Positions 8,989 to 18,028 of a DNA stretch of 64,000 nt are shown here, in pieces (positions within the stretch are counted from its first letter, which is position 1; each line of letters starts with the position of its first letter). The DNA is taken from assembly GCA_016742095.1 (NCBI GenBank), contig JACVCJ010000017.1, positions 19,985 through 83,984 on the forward strand, in the 5' to 3' direction. Position numbers and translations under genes: made by a program. The notes under the pieces were generated by a model. The model saw only the letters and a list, made by a program, of their open reading frames with translations, did no database searches and was not told the origin of the DNA. The DNA is from Bacteroidia bacterium. GTDB taxonomy: Bacteria > Bacteroidota > Bacteroidia > CAIKAF01.

Positions 8989-10131
8989 ATGAGAAATAAA
9001 AGAGGCCCTCAACAGTCGGGAGATTCCAGAGGCGCAGCAAAAAAACCGGGTACGACCCGCCCCGGTAAAAGCATTTCGAAAAACTCAGGTCCTGCACGTT
9101 CTTTTTCAAAGCAGGAGCGGAAGACCGATAAACCGGCGTTCAAAGGCACACGTTCTGCCGCCGCCAAAAACACGGGTAAAAGCCATCCGGCTGCCCGGAG
9201 TACTTCCGCCAAACCTTTCGGCAAGGCCACAACAGGCAGAAAACCTGCCGCCAAAAAAGATTTTGAAGATTTTACGGATTTCCCGAAGGAAAAAGCACCT
9301 TACCGCAACAAGACCAACGACGGTTTTAAGCGTGAGTATAAGCCCCGTAGGGAAGAAACGCCCAAAGAACCTGCTAAAAAGAGTACGGGTAAAAAGAACT
9401 CAGCCCTGGCCGAATCGGGCATACGACTCAATAAATTCATTTCGAACAGTGGCATCTGTTCCCGCCGTGAAGCCGATATGTTCATTGAACAGGGCGTGGT
9501 AAAAGTGAACGGAAAGATCGTTACCGAACTGGGTTACCGGGTACAGCCGGCCGACGATGTACAGTTCGACGGCAAGCATATCCGCCCGGAAAAACCCGTG
9601 TACCTGCTGCTGAACAAGCCCAAGGACTACCTCACCAGCATGGACGACGACCGCGGCCGCCGCACGGTAATGAACCTGATCAAGGACGCCTGCAAGGAGC
9701 GCGTATATCCAGTGGGAAGGCTCGACCGCAATACCACCGGCCTGCTGCTGTTCACCAACGACGGCGAAATGGCCGATAAACTGATGCACCCGCGCAAAAG
9801 CGTGAAAAAGATATACATGGTCGAGCTGACCAAGAATCTGAAAGAAGAGCATATCGATGCCCTGCGCAACGGCGTGGTGCTGGAAGACGGCTTCTTTAAA
9901 CCCGACGTGATCGAGTACGTACACGAAAAGGGAAAGATCGAAAAAGCGAAGATCGGCGTGGAGATCCACAGCGGCCGGAACCGCATTGTACGCCGCCTGT
10001 TCGAGCATTTCGGATATACGGTGGTGAAACTGGACCGCGTAACCTATGCCGGGCTCACCAAAAAGAACCTGCCACGGGGTAAATGGAGATTTTTGGACGA
10101 AAAAGAAATTAACCTACTGAAAATGTTATAA
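8989..10131 (+). CDS. RsuA/RluB-family 23S rRNA pseudouridine synthase with long basic N-terminus
   Basis: A cytosolic RNA-modifying enzyme of 380 residues from the ATG at 8989; the upstream in-frame extension to 8935 overlaps the promoter and is rejected. Residues 1-135 are a Lys/Arg/Ser/Pro-rich, disordered extension. An S4 RNA-binding domain (IRLNKFISNSGICSRREAD) follows, then the catalytic domain with the family signature GRLDRNTTGLLL carrying the catalytic Asp, and RNRIVRRLFEHFGY near the end. The family is usually 230-290 aa, so the N-terminal extension is an addition, probably for ribosome or RNA contact. A terminator follows directly. Confidence 0.9.
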   Translation: MRNKRGPQQSGDSRGAAKKPGTTRPGKSISKNSGPARSFSKQERKTDKPAFKGTRSAAAKNTGKSHPAARSTSAKPFGKATTGRKPAAKKDFEDFTDFPKEKAPYRNKTNDGFKREYKPRREETPKEPAKKSTGKKNSALAESGIRLNKFISNSGICSRREADMFIEQGVVKVNGKIVTELGYRVQPADDVQFDGKHIRPEKPVYLLLNKPKDYLTSMDDDRGRRTVMNLIKDACKERVYPVGRLDRNTTGLLLFTNDGEMADKLMHPRKSVKKIYMVELTKNLKEEHIDALRNGVVLEDGFFKPDVIEYVHEKGKIEKAKIGVEIHSGRNRIVRRLFEHFGYTVVKLDRVTYAGLTKKNLPRGKWRFLDEKEINLLKML

Positions 10132-10135
10132 ATAG

Positions 10136-10170
10136 AAAAGGCCGTTCTGCAAAGGACGGCTTTTTGTTTT
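10136..10170 (+). terminator. Rho-independent terminator after the pseudouridine synthase
   Basis: GCCGTT (10141-10146) pairs with GGACGGC ending at 10160, followed by TTTTTGTTTT. It lies 5 bases after the stop codon and upstream of sucA. Confidence 0.75.
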
Positions 10171-10253
10171 CTATAGTTATTTAGCTTAATTTTTTTCTTA
10201 AATCAGGGAATAATTCCGTTATTTTGCAGAAAATTTCGCAAGGTTAATTATCC

Positions 10254-13001
10254 ATGGATAAATATTCATATACCGGCAATGCAGATCCGAGTGCGATTGA
10301 CGGTCTTTACACGCAATATCTGAACGATAGAAATTCGGTAGATGAAAGCTGGCAGCAGTTTTTCGAAGGGATTGAATTTGCGGGGAAACATTTTCCGCAG
10401 AAACCTTCGTCGGGTTCCGGCGGCGGTGAAGAGTTCCCGAAGGAATTCAAGGTGGTGAACCTGATCCATGCCTACCGTCTGCGCGGTCACCTTTTTACCA
10501 AGACCAATCCCGTGCGTCAGCGCCGCCAGTGGGGGCAGCCGATCACGATAGAGAATTTCGGGCTGGAGAAATCCGACCTGGAAACGGAATTCGATGCCGG
10601 TAAAGAGATCGGTATCGGCCGTGCCAAACTGAAAGATATCGTTGCCCACCTGGATAAGATCTACTGCGATACCATCGGTTTCGAGTTCATGTACATCCGC
10701 GTACCGGAAGAGATCGACTTTATAATAGAGCGTATCGACGTACTGAAGAACGGTAACCCGATCAGCAAAGAAGAAAAATTACGTGTGTACGAAAAACTCT
10801 CCCAGGCCGTATTGTTCGAGAAATTCCTCGGCAAGAAATTCGTGGGACAGAAACGTTTCTCCCTCGAAGGCGGCGAAGCCCTGATACCGGGCCTGGACGC
10901 CGTGATACACAAAGGCGCCGAACTGGGTATTGAAAAATACTTCGTAGGTATGGCCCACCGCGGCCGCCTGAATGTACTGGCCAATATCTTTGAAAAACCG
11001 TACGAAGATATTTTCGTGGAGTTCGAAGGCCATGAGTACGATGATCCGAACCTGGCCGGTGACGTAAAATACCACCTGGGCTATACCCGCAAGGTACAGA
11101 CCATGGCAGGCAAAGAGCTTACACTGAGCCTGCTGCCGAACCCTTCGCACCTGGAAACGGTCGCTTCCCTGGTTGAAGGTATTTCCCGTTCGGTGCTGGA
11201 CCGCGAGTTCAATACCGACCTGAACAAGGTTTGTCCCATCATCATCCACGGTGATGCAGCCATTGCCGGGCAGGGAGTCGTATACGAAATTGCCCAGATG
11301 CAGTCACTCGACGCTTACAAGACCGGCGGCAGCATTCACGTAGTGATCAATAACCAGGTAGGTTTCACCACCAATTATACCGAAGCCCGTTCGTCCATTT
11401 ACTGTACCGATGTGGCCAAAGTGACCGGAGCGCCGGCCTTCCACGTGAACGGCGACGATCCCGACGCCCTGGTATTTGTGATGCAGTTAGCGATGGAATA
11501 CCGTCAGAAATTTCACAAAGACGTATACATCGACCTGCTTTGCTACCGTAAATACGGCCACAACGAAGGCGATGAGCCCCGTTTTACACAGCCGCAGCTG
11601 TACAAGAGCATCGATACGCATCCCGATCCGCGTGCCATTTACGTAAAAAAACTTACGGCAGAAGGCCTTATCGACGCCGAAAAGGTATCGGCAACGGAGA
11701 TCAGCTTCAGCGCCCTGCTCGACGAGCACATGGAACGTTCGAAACAGCGCAGCAAATCGGTGATCCGTAATTTCCTGCCCGAACTGTGGCAGAGCATGCA
11801 CAAAGCCACCCCCGAAGAGTTTGAAGAAAGCCCGGAAAGCGGTTTTGATGCGGACAAGCTGAAAATGCTGGCCGAACGCATCAGTTCCCTGAGCCCGGAA
11901 TTCAAATACATCCGTAAAATTCAGAAGATATACGAAGACCGCGCCGCTATGGTGGCCGACGGTACCCGCCTGGACTGGGCCATGGGCGAACTGCTGGCCT
12001 ATGCCACCCTGCTGGCCGAAGGCGTTCCCGTTCGCCTGAGCGGACAGGACAGCGTACGCGGTACCTTCTCGCACCGTCACGCCATCGTGAAATCGGAAGA
12101 CAGCGAATCGGAATACTGCCCGCTGAACAACCTCGGCGTTGAACAGGCAAAATTCAATGTATACAACAGTCACCTGAGCGAATATGCCGTTATGGGCTTC
12201 GAATACGGGTACGCTTTGGGCGCTCCGCAGGGCCTTACGCTCTGGGAAGCTCAGTTCGGCGACTTCGTGAACGGGGCACAGATCATCATAGACCAGTACC
12301 TGACCGCCGCTGAAGACAAATGGACCACGCAGAACGGCCTGGTGCTGCTGCTGCCGCACGGTTTCGAGGGCATGGGCGCCGAGCACAGCAGTGCCCGCAT
12401 GGAACGCTTCCTGCAACAGTGTGCCGAACTGAACATACAGGTGGTGAACTGTACCACCCCGGCCAACCTGTTCCACGTACTGCGCCGTCAGCTGAAACGT
12501 CCGTTCCGCAAGCCGCTGGTGATCTTTACACCGAAATCGCTGCTGCGTCACCCCAAATGTGTGTCTTCCCTGGAAGAACTGGCATTCGGTAAGTTCCGCG
12601 AAGTGATCGACGACGAGATCGCGGCCGAAAATGTAGAGAAAGTGGTGTTCTGCACCGGTAAATTATATTACGACCTGCTTGCCCAGCGCGAGAAAACGGG
12701 CGATCACTCAACGGCCATCGTGCGCATGGAGCAGATGTATCCCTTCCCGATGGAGCAGGTGACCGGCATCCGTGATAAATATGTAAAAGCCACCCGCTGG
12801 ATCTGGGCCCAGGAAGAGCCTGAGAACATGGGCGGATGGTGGTATATCCGCGGCCAGTTCACCAACCGTGCCCTGCGCGACCTGGACCTGGAAGTGATCA
12901 GCCGCGAACCCAGCGCCAGCCCGGCCACCGGTTCCGCAGCGCGATCGGCCAGGGAACAGCAGTCGATACTGGACCGGATTTTTGAAAAAGTAAACGCATA
13001 A
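10254..13001 (+). CDS. sucA: 2-oxoglutarate dehydrogenase E1 component
   Basis: Thiamine-diphosphate-dependent E1 subunit of the 2-oxoglutarate dehydrogenase complex (TCA cycle, cytosol), which decarboxylates 2-oxoglutarate and transfers succinyl to the lipoyl arm of E2. It has 915 aa, close to the family's 900-940. The N-terminal helix motif (YLNDRNSVDESWQQFF) used for E2 binding is present. The ThDP/Mg region includes HGDAAIAGQGVVYE near residue 330 and FHVNGDDPDAL; the transketolase-like pyrimidine-binding and C-terminal domains are complete (SHLSEYAVMGFEYGYA, AQEEPENMGGWW). The E2 gene follows after 35 bases, so the two are co-transcribed. Expression probably starts upstream of 10254, where a TATTTTG near-match to the -7 consensus lies. 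Confidence 0.96.
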   Translation: MDKYSYTGNADPSAIDGLYTQYLNDRNSVDESWQQFFEGIEFAGKHFPQKPSSGSGGGEEFPKEFKVVNLIHAYRLRGHLFTKTNPVRQRRQWGQPITIENFGLEKSDLETEFDAGKEIGIGRAKLKDIVAHLDKIYCDTIGFEFMYIRVPEEIDFIIERIDVLKNGNPISKEEKLRVYEKLSQAVLFEKFLGKKFVGQKRFSLEGGEALIPGLDAVIHKGAELGIEKYFVGMAHRGRLNVLANIFEKPYEDIFVEFEGHEYDDPNLAGDVKYHLGYTRKVQTMAGKELTLSLLPNPSHLETVASLVEGISRSVLDREFNTDLNKVCPIIIHGDAAIAGQGVVYEIAQMQSLDAYKTGGSIHVVINNQVGFTTNYTEARSSIYCTDVAKVTGAPAFHVNGDDPDALVFVMQLAMEYRQKFHKDVYIDLLCYRKYGHNEGDEPRFTQPQLYKSIDTHPDPRAIYVKKLTAEGLIDAEKVSATEISFSALLDEHMERSKQRSKSVIRNFLPELWQSMHKATPEEFEESPESGFDADKLKMLAERISSLSPEFKYIRKIQKIYEDRAAMVADGTRLDWAMGELLAYATLLAEGVPVRLSGQDSVRGTFSHRHAIVKSEDSESEYCPLNNLGVEQAKFNVYNSHLSEYAVMGFEYGYALGAPQGLTLWEAQFGDFVNGAQIIIDQYLTAAEDKWTTQNGLVLLLPHGFEGMGAEHSSARMERFLQQCAELNIQVVNCTTPANLFHVLRRQLKRPFRKPLVIFTPKSLLRHPKCVSSLEELAFGKFREVIDDEIAAENVEKVVFCTGKLYYDLLAQREKTGDHSTAIVRMEQMYPFPMEQVTGIRDKYVKATRWIWAQEEPENMGGWWYIRGQFTNRALRDLDLEVISREPSASPATGSAARSAREQQSILDRIFEKVNA

Positions 13002-13036
13002 ATGACAACGCCTGAAGGCAAAAAAAATACAACACT

Positions 13037-14302
13037 ATGGCATTAGATGTAGTAGTTCCAAGTCCGGGAGAATCGGTAAGTGAAGTAGAGATCGCAAGCT
13101 GGCTGAAGAAAAGCGGCGATTATGTGAACAAGGACGAAGAGATCTGTGAGATCGATTCCGATAAGGCAACGCTTACCGTAAGTGCGGAAGAAAGCGGTGT
13201 ACTGGAGATCGTGGTGGAAAGCGGTAAAGTAGAGGTAGGCGCGGTAATTGCCCGTATCGATACTTCGGCCAAAGCCCCGGAAGGTACGGTGGCACCTAAA
13301 GCCGAAGAGCCGAAAAAAGAGGCCCAAAAAGCCGAAAAAGAAGCTCCGAAGGCGGAAACGCCCAAAGCTGAAAAAGCCCCGGCACAGAACGACAGTTATG
13401 CCAAGGGTACGCCTTCGCCGTCTGCCGCTAAAATGATGGCCGAGAACAACATCAGCGCTTCACGCGTACAGGGTTCCGGTCCGGGCGGACGTATCACCAA
13501 AGGCGATATACTGCAGTTCATGTCGGCCGGTCTGGCCGCCAACGCCGCCAATATCGACAGCTGGGACGGCAGCCGCGACGAAGAGCGCAGGAAAATGACC
13601 GTACTGCGTCGTAAGATCGCACAGCGCCTGGTTTCCGTGAAGAATGAGACCGCGATGCTCACTACCTTCAACGAGGTGGACATGACGGCCCTGATGGAAG
13701 TACGCGCTAAATATGGCGAGAAATTCAAGGAAAAATTCGGGGTAAGCCTCGGTTTCATGAGCTTCTTTACCAAGGCGGTGACCGAAGCTTTATATCACTT
13801 CCCGGCGGTGAACTCGATCATCGACGGCGAAGACCAGATCTTCCACAACTTTGTAGACGTAGGTATTGCCGTAAGTACGCCCAAAGGCCTTATGGTGCCG
13901 GTACTGCGTAACGCCGAATCGATGGCCCTGAACGAGATCGAAGGAAAGATCAAGGAACTGGCCATCAAGGCCCGCGACGGTAAAATTTCGGTGGACGAAA
14001 TGACCGGCGGTACCTTTACCATTACCAATGGCGGTGTATTCGGCTCCCTGATGTCCCCCCCGATCCTGAACCCGCCGCAGAGCGGTATCCTGGGCATGCA
14101 CAAGATCCAGGACCGTCCGGTGGCTATAAACGGCAAAGTGGAGATCCGCCCCATGATGTACCTGGCCTTTTCGTACGACCACCGCGTGATCGACGGTAAA
14201 GAAAGCGTAGGTTTCCTGGTGAAAGTAAAAGAAATGATCGAAGATCCGCAGCTGATCCTTTTCGGTGGAAAATCACCTGAACAGGTACTGGTAGGATTGT
14301 AA
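13037..14302 (+). CDS. sucB: 2-oxoglutarate dehydrogenase E2, dihydrolipoyl succinyltransferase
   Basis: E2 core of the 2-oxoglutarate dehydrogenase complex; it transfers succinyl from lipoate to CoA. Residues 1-78 are one lipoyl domain, with the lipoylated Lys in [11 protein letters not shown]. An Ala/Lys/Pro/Glu-rich mobile linker (about 80-125) follows, then the peripheral subunit-binding domain ([13 protein letters not shown]...GRITKGDIL, about 128-165) and the catalytic domain from about 185. The active-site signature is [16 protein letters not shown], with the catalytic His and the Asp four residues later. A single lipoyl domain and 421 aa are typical of SucB. It is the second gene of the sucAB operon and ends at a strong terminator. 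Confidence 0.96.
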   Translation: MALDVVVPSPGESVSEVEIASWLKKSGDYVNKDEEICEIDSDKATLTVSAEESGVLEIVVESGKVEVGAVIARIDTSAKAPEGTVAPKAEEPKKEAQKAEKEAPKAETPKAEKAPAQNDSYAKGTPSPSAAKMMAENNISASRVQGSGPGGRITKGDILQFMSAGLAANAANIDSWDGSRDEERRKMTVLRRKIAQRLVSVKNETAMLTTFNEVDMTALMEVRAKYGEKFKEKFGVSLGFMSFFTKAVTEALYHFPAVNSIIDGEDQIFHNFVDVGIAVSTPKGLMVPVLRNAESMALNEIEGKIKELAIKARDGKISVDEMTGGTFTITNGGVFGSLMSPPILNPPQSGILGMHKIQDRPVAINGKVEIRPMMYLAFSYDHRVIDGKESVGFLVKVKEMIEDPQLILFGGKSPEQVLVGL

Positions 14303-14322
14303 AACATACCGTATTATTGCAG

Positions 14323-14356
14323 AAAGCCTTCTCCCGTAAGAGAAGGCTTTTTTTTG
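14323..14356 (+). terminator. Rho-independent terminator of sucAB
   Basis: A 10-bp perfect stem, AAAGCCTTCT (14323-14332) with AGAAGGCTTT (14341-14350), has an 8-base loop and a run of T to 14355. It begins 20 bases after the sucB stop. Confidence 0.9.
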
Positions 14357-14384
14357 CACTTACGCCCGCAAAATCGTAAATTTG
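14353..14384 (+). promoter_or_regulatory. Bacteroidota promoter embedded at the sucAB terminator tail
   Basis: TTTG at 14353-14356 and TAAATTTG at 14377-14384 are 20 bases apart, an exact consensus spacing. The -33 element reuses the last T residues of the sucAB terminator. The -7 element ends five bases before the ATG at 14390, implying a leaderless or near-leaderless transcript, or a start further downstream. Confidence 0.55.
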
Positions 14385-14389
14385 TGATA

Positions 14390-15811
14390 ATGAGGACGCC
14401 GGTCACATCCGTCAGTAAATTGTTTCAACAGCTTCAGTGTCTTAGTGATATAGAAGTTAAGCGTTTTCGTAATGTGATTAAAAAAGATCATACCGAAGAA
14501 CGTTCCACCATACTGGGTATATTGCTGCGGGCCCTCAGGAACGGACAGCCCGAACCCGAAAAGGAAGAGGTATATACCCGGGTCTTCAAAGACAGTTATA
14601 CGAAGGAAAAAGATTACATCATACGGAACGAATACCGGCTTATTTCCGAAGACCTGGAGCAGTTCCTGGCCTCTGCAGCGGCAGATACGCGTGCGCTGCA
14701 GTACCTGAAGCTCAATTACCTTTCCCGTCTGCTGCAGGCGGGGGCTTATCACCTTTTCCTGATCGAAAAAAAAGCGCTGCTGAAGCAGTTTCCCCACGCA
14801 AGTTTCCTGCAAAAGGAGATCGTGCGTATCGAATCCGATTTCTTTGCCCGTCACAAGCTCAGTAAGCGCAATGCCATAGAGGAATACCGCGGGCTTATCC
14901 ATACCTTAAAAGAACAGACACGTGCCGACGCGGCTCTTTCCGCATCGGAGATCTACGTCCGCGAAGCGTTCATCTACCGTACGCTGAAAGGCTACGATAT
15001 TGCACCGGTACTGCCGCAGATGCCCGTCTTTAACGAAGTACCGGCCGGGGTGGAAGCCGACGTGGCGTACAACCTGCTGAAGGCCAGGCAGTACCTGGAA
15101 ATGGGAGAAGAGAAGATCGCCACCCTGCGCCGTATGCAGAGAGAACTGAAAAAATGCCGGCAGATGCCTGCGTCCGAGATGTATTTTGCTTCGGCTACCA
15201 TCGGGCTCGAACTGATGATCATAGGTCGCTACGGAGAGGCCGTGGCCGAATTTACGCATACCCTTTCCCTGCCGGGGTATACCGAATCGGAGCTGTTCCG
15301 CATCGGCGGTATCTTCAATCACCTGAGCGCACTGGCCAAAGCCGGTTCTTTCCGGGAGTTCGAGGAAATGTACGCCTCGTTCCAGTCGCTGCTGCAGGCA
15401 CATCCTTACCTGTTCCGCCTCGAACTGATCCGTTCGGTGGTACTGCTGAACCTCAACGAATTCCGTAAAGCCAAGGCCTTAGTGCGCGATTTTAAAATGG
15501 AGGACAAAAGTTCCGATTCCTTTTACCTGCGGGTACTTTTTACCTGCTGTTACCTGGGCGAAGGCGACCTGGTGGCGGCGGCCTATGAACTGGAGAATTT
15601 ACAAAGGGCCCTGCGCGGGGGAGGAGCTACGGAACCGTATCACTATGCCGCACAGGTATTGCGTGCCGCATTGCGCTGGACGCAGAAACCCACGGAGGTC
15701 TCTCTGGCAAAACTCCGCGACCTGCTGGAGCAGAGCAAAGCCGATCCCTCACAGGAACTGGAAACCTTACCGGTAAAATGGATCGCCCGTTATGCCGGGC
15801 TCAGCGCCTGA
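14390..15811 (+). CDS. Conserved helical protein of unknown function, TPR-like
   Basis: I do not recognise the family. The product is 473 residues, predicted soluble and almost entirely alpha-helical, with no signal peptide, transmembrane segment or catalytic signature. Repeated helix pairs of 30-40 residues (for example YAEVAEFTHTLSLPGY-like and FREFEEMYASFQSLLQ segments) suggest a TPR-type scaffold over about residues 210-440. The ATG at 14390 follows a good promoter directly; an earlier in-frame ATG at 14354 lies inside the promoter. The gene is convergent with clpX and the two stop codons are only 2 bases apart, with no terminator between them. Confidence 0.75.
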   Translation: MRTPVTSVSKLFQQLQCLSDIEVKRFRNVIKKDHTEERSTILGILLRALRNGQPEPEKEEVYTRVFKDSYTKEKDYIIRNEYRLISEDLEQFLASAAADTRALQYLKLNYLSRLLQAGAYHLFLIEKKALLKQFPHASFLQKEIVRIESDFFARHKLSKRNAIEEYRGLIHTLKEQTRADAALSASEIYVREAFIYRTLKGYDIAPVLPQMPVFNEVPAGVEADVAYNLLKARQYLEMGEEKIATLRRMQRELKKCRQMPASEMYFASATIGLELMIIGRYGEAVAEFTHTLSLPGYTESELFRIGGIFNHLSALAKAGSFREFEEMYASFQSLLQAHPYLFRLELIRSVVLLNLNEFRKAKALVRDFKMEDKSSDSFYLRVLFTCCYLGEGDLVAAAYELENLQRALRGGGATEPYHYAAQVLRAALRWTQKPTEVSLAKLRDLLEQSKADPSQELETLPVKWIARYAGLSA

Positions 15812-15813
15812 GA

Positions 15814-17058
15814 TCAGCGGGCTTTGGCCTCGAATTTAGCGCGGGCGTAGTCTGCTGTGATGTGCAGGTTTTTGGTGCCTTTACTGCCGGGAATTTCGTA
15901 CATGGCGTCGGTCATGATGCGCTCGCAGATACCGCGTAGTCCGCGGGCTCCCAGTTTGAACTCCACCGCTTTTTCCACGATAAATTCCAGGGCATCGTCT
16001 TCGAAACTGAGTTTTACATTATCCAGCTCGAAAAGACGGATATATTGCTTTACGAGGGCGTTCTTCGGCTCCGTGAGGATCTGTTTCAGTACGTCGCGGG
16101 TAAGCGGGTCCAGGAAACTAATCACGGGCAGGCGACCGATAAGCTCGGGGATAAGTCCGAACTGGCGCAGGTCGGTGGAAGTAACGTATTGCAGCAGGTT
16201 GTCGTAATTGATGGACGATTTCTGCGATGCCGTTTTAAAGCCAAGTTTCTGCTTGTCGAGACGGTTCGAAATGATACGGTCGATGCCTTCGAAGGCGCCG
16301 CCGCAGATAAAGAGAATATTGCGGGTATCTACCTGTACCAGTTTCTGTTCGGGGTGTTTACGTCCGCCCTGCGGGGGAACGCCCACCACGGAGCCTTCCA
16401 GCAGTTTCAGCAGTCCCTGTTGTACGCCTTCGCCGCTTACATCGCGGGTTATGGAGGGGTTATCGCTTTTACGGGCGATCTTGTCGATCTCGTCGATGAA
16501 CACGATCCCGTGCTGGGCGGCTTCCACGTTATAATCGGCGGCCTGCAGCAGGCGGGTAAGGATCGTTTCCACGTCTTCGCCCACGTAACCGGCTTCGGTA
16601 AGTACGGTAGCGTCGGCGATGCAGAAGGGCACGTTCAGGGTTTTGGCTATGGTGCGGGCCAGCAGGGTCTTACCGGTGCCGGTCTCGCCCACCAGGATCA
16701 TATTCGATTTTTCGATCTCGGTATCATCGCCGTTGTTTTTGGCCAGTATACGTTTATAGTGGTTGTACACGGCCACGGCCAGCGATCGTTTGGCGGTTTC
16801 CTGCCCGATCACGTACTGGTCGAGGAAGGCAGTGATCTGCACCGGGGTTTTCAGTTCGATCTTATTGAAAGTGTTGCTGCGCGGGGCAGGGCCGTTCGCC
16901 TGGGGAATACCCATCACTTCGCGTACCATTTTATCGGCCTGGTTCACACAGTTATCGCATATACGGGCATCGGCATTGCCGTTTATCAGTATCTGCACTT
17001 CGTCTTCGCTGCGTCCGCAGAAAGAGCAGTGCTCCTTTGTCGTCTTTTTCGTTCCCAT
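15814..17058 (-). CDS. clpX: ATP-dependent Clp protease ATP-binding subunit ClpX
   Basis: AAA+ unfoldase that delivers substrates to ClpP in the cytosol. The 414-residue form begins at the ATG at 17058 ([16 protein letters not shown]); the longer frame upstream has no support. A C4 zinc-binding domain uses C11, C14, C34 and C37, followed by a linker and the AAA+ module with Walker A GETGTGKT (about 124-131), Walker B FIDEIDK and the RPD/sensor regions. The ClpP-docking loop is expected near residue 260. The order tig, clpP, clpX on one strand is the standard arrangement, but clpX has its own -7 element and a terminator precedes it, so it can be transcribed separately. Confidence 0.96.
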   Translation of the reverse strand: MGTKKTTKEHCSFCGRSEDEVQILINGNADARICDNCVNQADKMVREVMGIPQANGPAPRSNTFNKIELKTPVQITAFLDQYVIGQETAKRSLAVAVYNHYKRILAKNNGDDTEIEKSNMILVGETGTGKTLLARTIAKTLNVPFCIADATVLTEAGYVGEDVETILTRLLQAADYNVEAAQHGIVFIDEIDKIARKSDNPSITRDVSGEGVQQGLLKLLEGSVVGVPPQGGRKHPEQKLVQVDTRNILFICGGAFEGIDRIISNRLDKQKLGFKTASQKSSINYDNLLQYVTSTDLRQFGLIPELIGRLPVISFLDPLTRDVLKQILTEPKNALVKQYIRLFELDNVKLSFEDDALEFIVEKAVEFKLGARGLRGICERIMTDAMYEIPGSKGTKNLHITADYARAKFEAKAR

Positions 17059-17087
17059 GTTCTGTAAAGGGCGGGCTAAATAAAGTG

Positions 17088-17095
17088 CAAAAGTA
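17088..17095 (-). promoter_or_regulatory. Bacteroidota -7 element for clpX
   Basis: On the minus strand this reads TACTTTTG, an exact TAnnTTTG match, 29 bases before the clpX ATG. It lies after the clpP terminator, supporting independent clpX transcription. Confidence 0.55.
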
Positions 17096-17131
17096 ATACC
17101 AATTCCGGGTATTCCGGTCACCCCTATGTGT

Positions 17132-17168
17132 AAAAAACGGCAAAGCGCCCACTGGGGGCGCCTGCCGG
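17132..17168 (-). terminator. Nested rho-independent terminator after clpP
   Basis: On the minus strand an outer CGGCA/TGCCG stem encloses an inner GCGCCC/GGGCGC stem, followed by TTTTTTA. It starts 26 bases after the clpP stop. Confidence 0.8.
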
Positions 17169-17193
17169 ACGTTAAATAACTATGTTTTTATGA

Positions 17194-17871
17194 CTATGCT
17201 TTCGGTTTGCGTTCGAGCACTTCGTCGATCATGCCGTACTCTTTGGCTTCGGCGGCGATCATCCAGTAGTCACGGTCGCTGTCGCGCCATACATCTTCGT
17301 AGGTTTTGCCGCTGTGGCTGGCGATGATGGTGTACAGTTCCTTTTTCAGTTTCTGGATCTCACGTGCGGTGATCTCGATATCGGAAGCCTGTCCCTGTGC
17401 GCCGCCCAGAGGCTGGTGGATCATGATGCGGGCATGCGGCAGGGCCGAACGTTTACCTGCAGCGCCGGAGCACAGCAGCACAGCGCCCATACTGGCGGCC
17501 AGACCCACGCAAATAGTAGCTACATCGCAATGGATGTACTGCATGGTGTCGTAAATCCCCAGGCCGGCATAAACCGAACCGCCGGGAGAGTTCATATAGA
17601 TCTGGATATCCTTGGTGGAATCGGCACTCTCAAGGAACAGCATCTGCGCCTGGATAATGTTGGCTATATAGTCATCGATGGGCGTACCAAGAAAAATGAT
17701 ACGGTCCATCATCAGGCGCGAAAATACGTCTACCTCACGGAAAGGCATCGGGCGTTCTTCAATTACCGTGCGAGTCATATCCTCTACCGTAGACATGTAT
17801 TTCTCCAGGTGCATGCTGCTGAAACCATGATGTTTTACGGCATACTTTTTAAATTCATCTGCTGGAAACAT
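17194..17871 (-). CDS. clpP: ATP-dependent Clp protease proteolytic subunit ClpP
   Basis: Serine protease subunit forming the tetradecameric ClpP barrel that partners ClpX. It has 225 residues with a propeptide-like N-terminal stretch of about 25 residues. The catalytic triad is visible: Ser in [12 protein letters not shown] (S127), His in [10 protein letters not shown] (H152) and an Asp near residue 200 (DSDRDYWM). The substrate-loop motif MNSPGGSV and the handle helix are intact. The gene lies between trigger factor and clpX, each unit separated by a terminator hairpin, so the three genes form a conserved neighbourhood rather than a simple single transcript. Confidence 0.96.
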   Translation of the reverse strand: MFPADEFKKYAVKHHGFSSMHLEKYMSTVEDMTRTVIEERPMPFREVDVFSRLMMDRIIFLGTPIDDYIANIIQAQMLFLESADSTKDIQIYMNSPGGSVYAGLGIYDTMQYIHCDVATICVGLAASMGAVLLCSGAAGKRSALPHARIMIHQPLGGAQGQASDIEITAREIQKLKKELYTIIASHSGKTYEDVWRDSDRDYWMIAAEAKEYGMIDEVLERKPKA

Positions 17872-17969
17872 AATTAATCTGTATTTTATTTATGGAGTGA
17901 AGATATAAAGGAAATCGGAAATACGGGAGTACCGTTTCGACAAAATAGGTCCCGGGGCTGCCGAACATG

Positions 17970-17996
17970 AAAAAACCCCCGTATTTCTGCGGGGGT
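17970..17996 (-). terminator. Rho-independent terminator after trigger factor
   Basis: On the minus strand ACCCCCG (17996-17990) pairs with CGGGGGT (17981-17975) and is followed by TTTTTC. It lies 33 bases after the tig stop. Confidence 0.85.
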
Positions 17997-18028
17997 CTGT
18001 ATGCTGAAGTAAAATCTTTAACGTGGAA

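Noticed and set aside
11487..12551. 354-codon minus-strand frame inside sucA
   Set aside because: Shadow of the E1 gene, whose motifs span the whole region.
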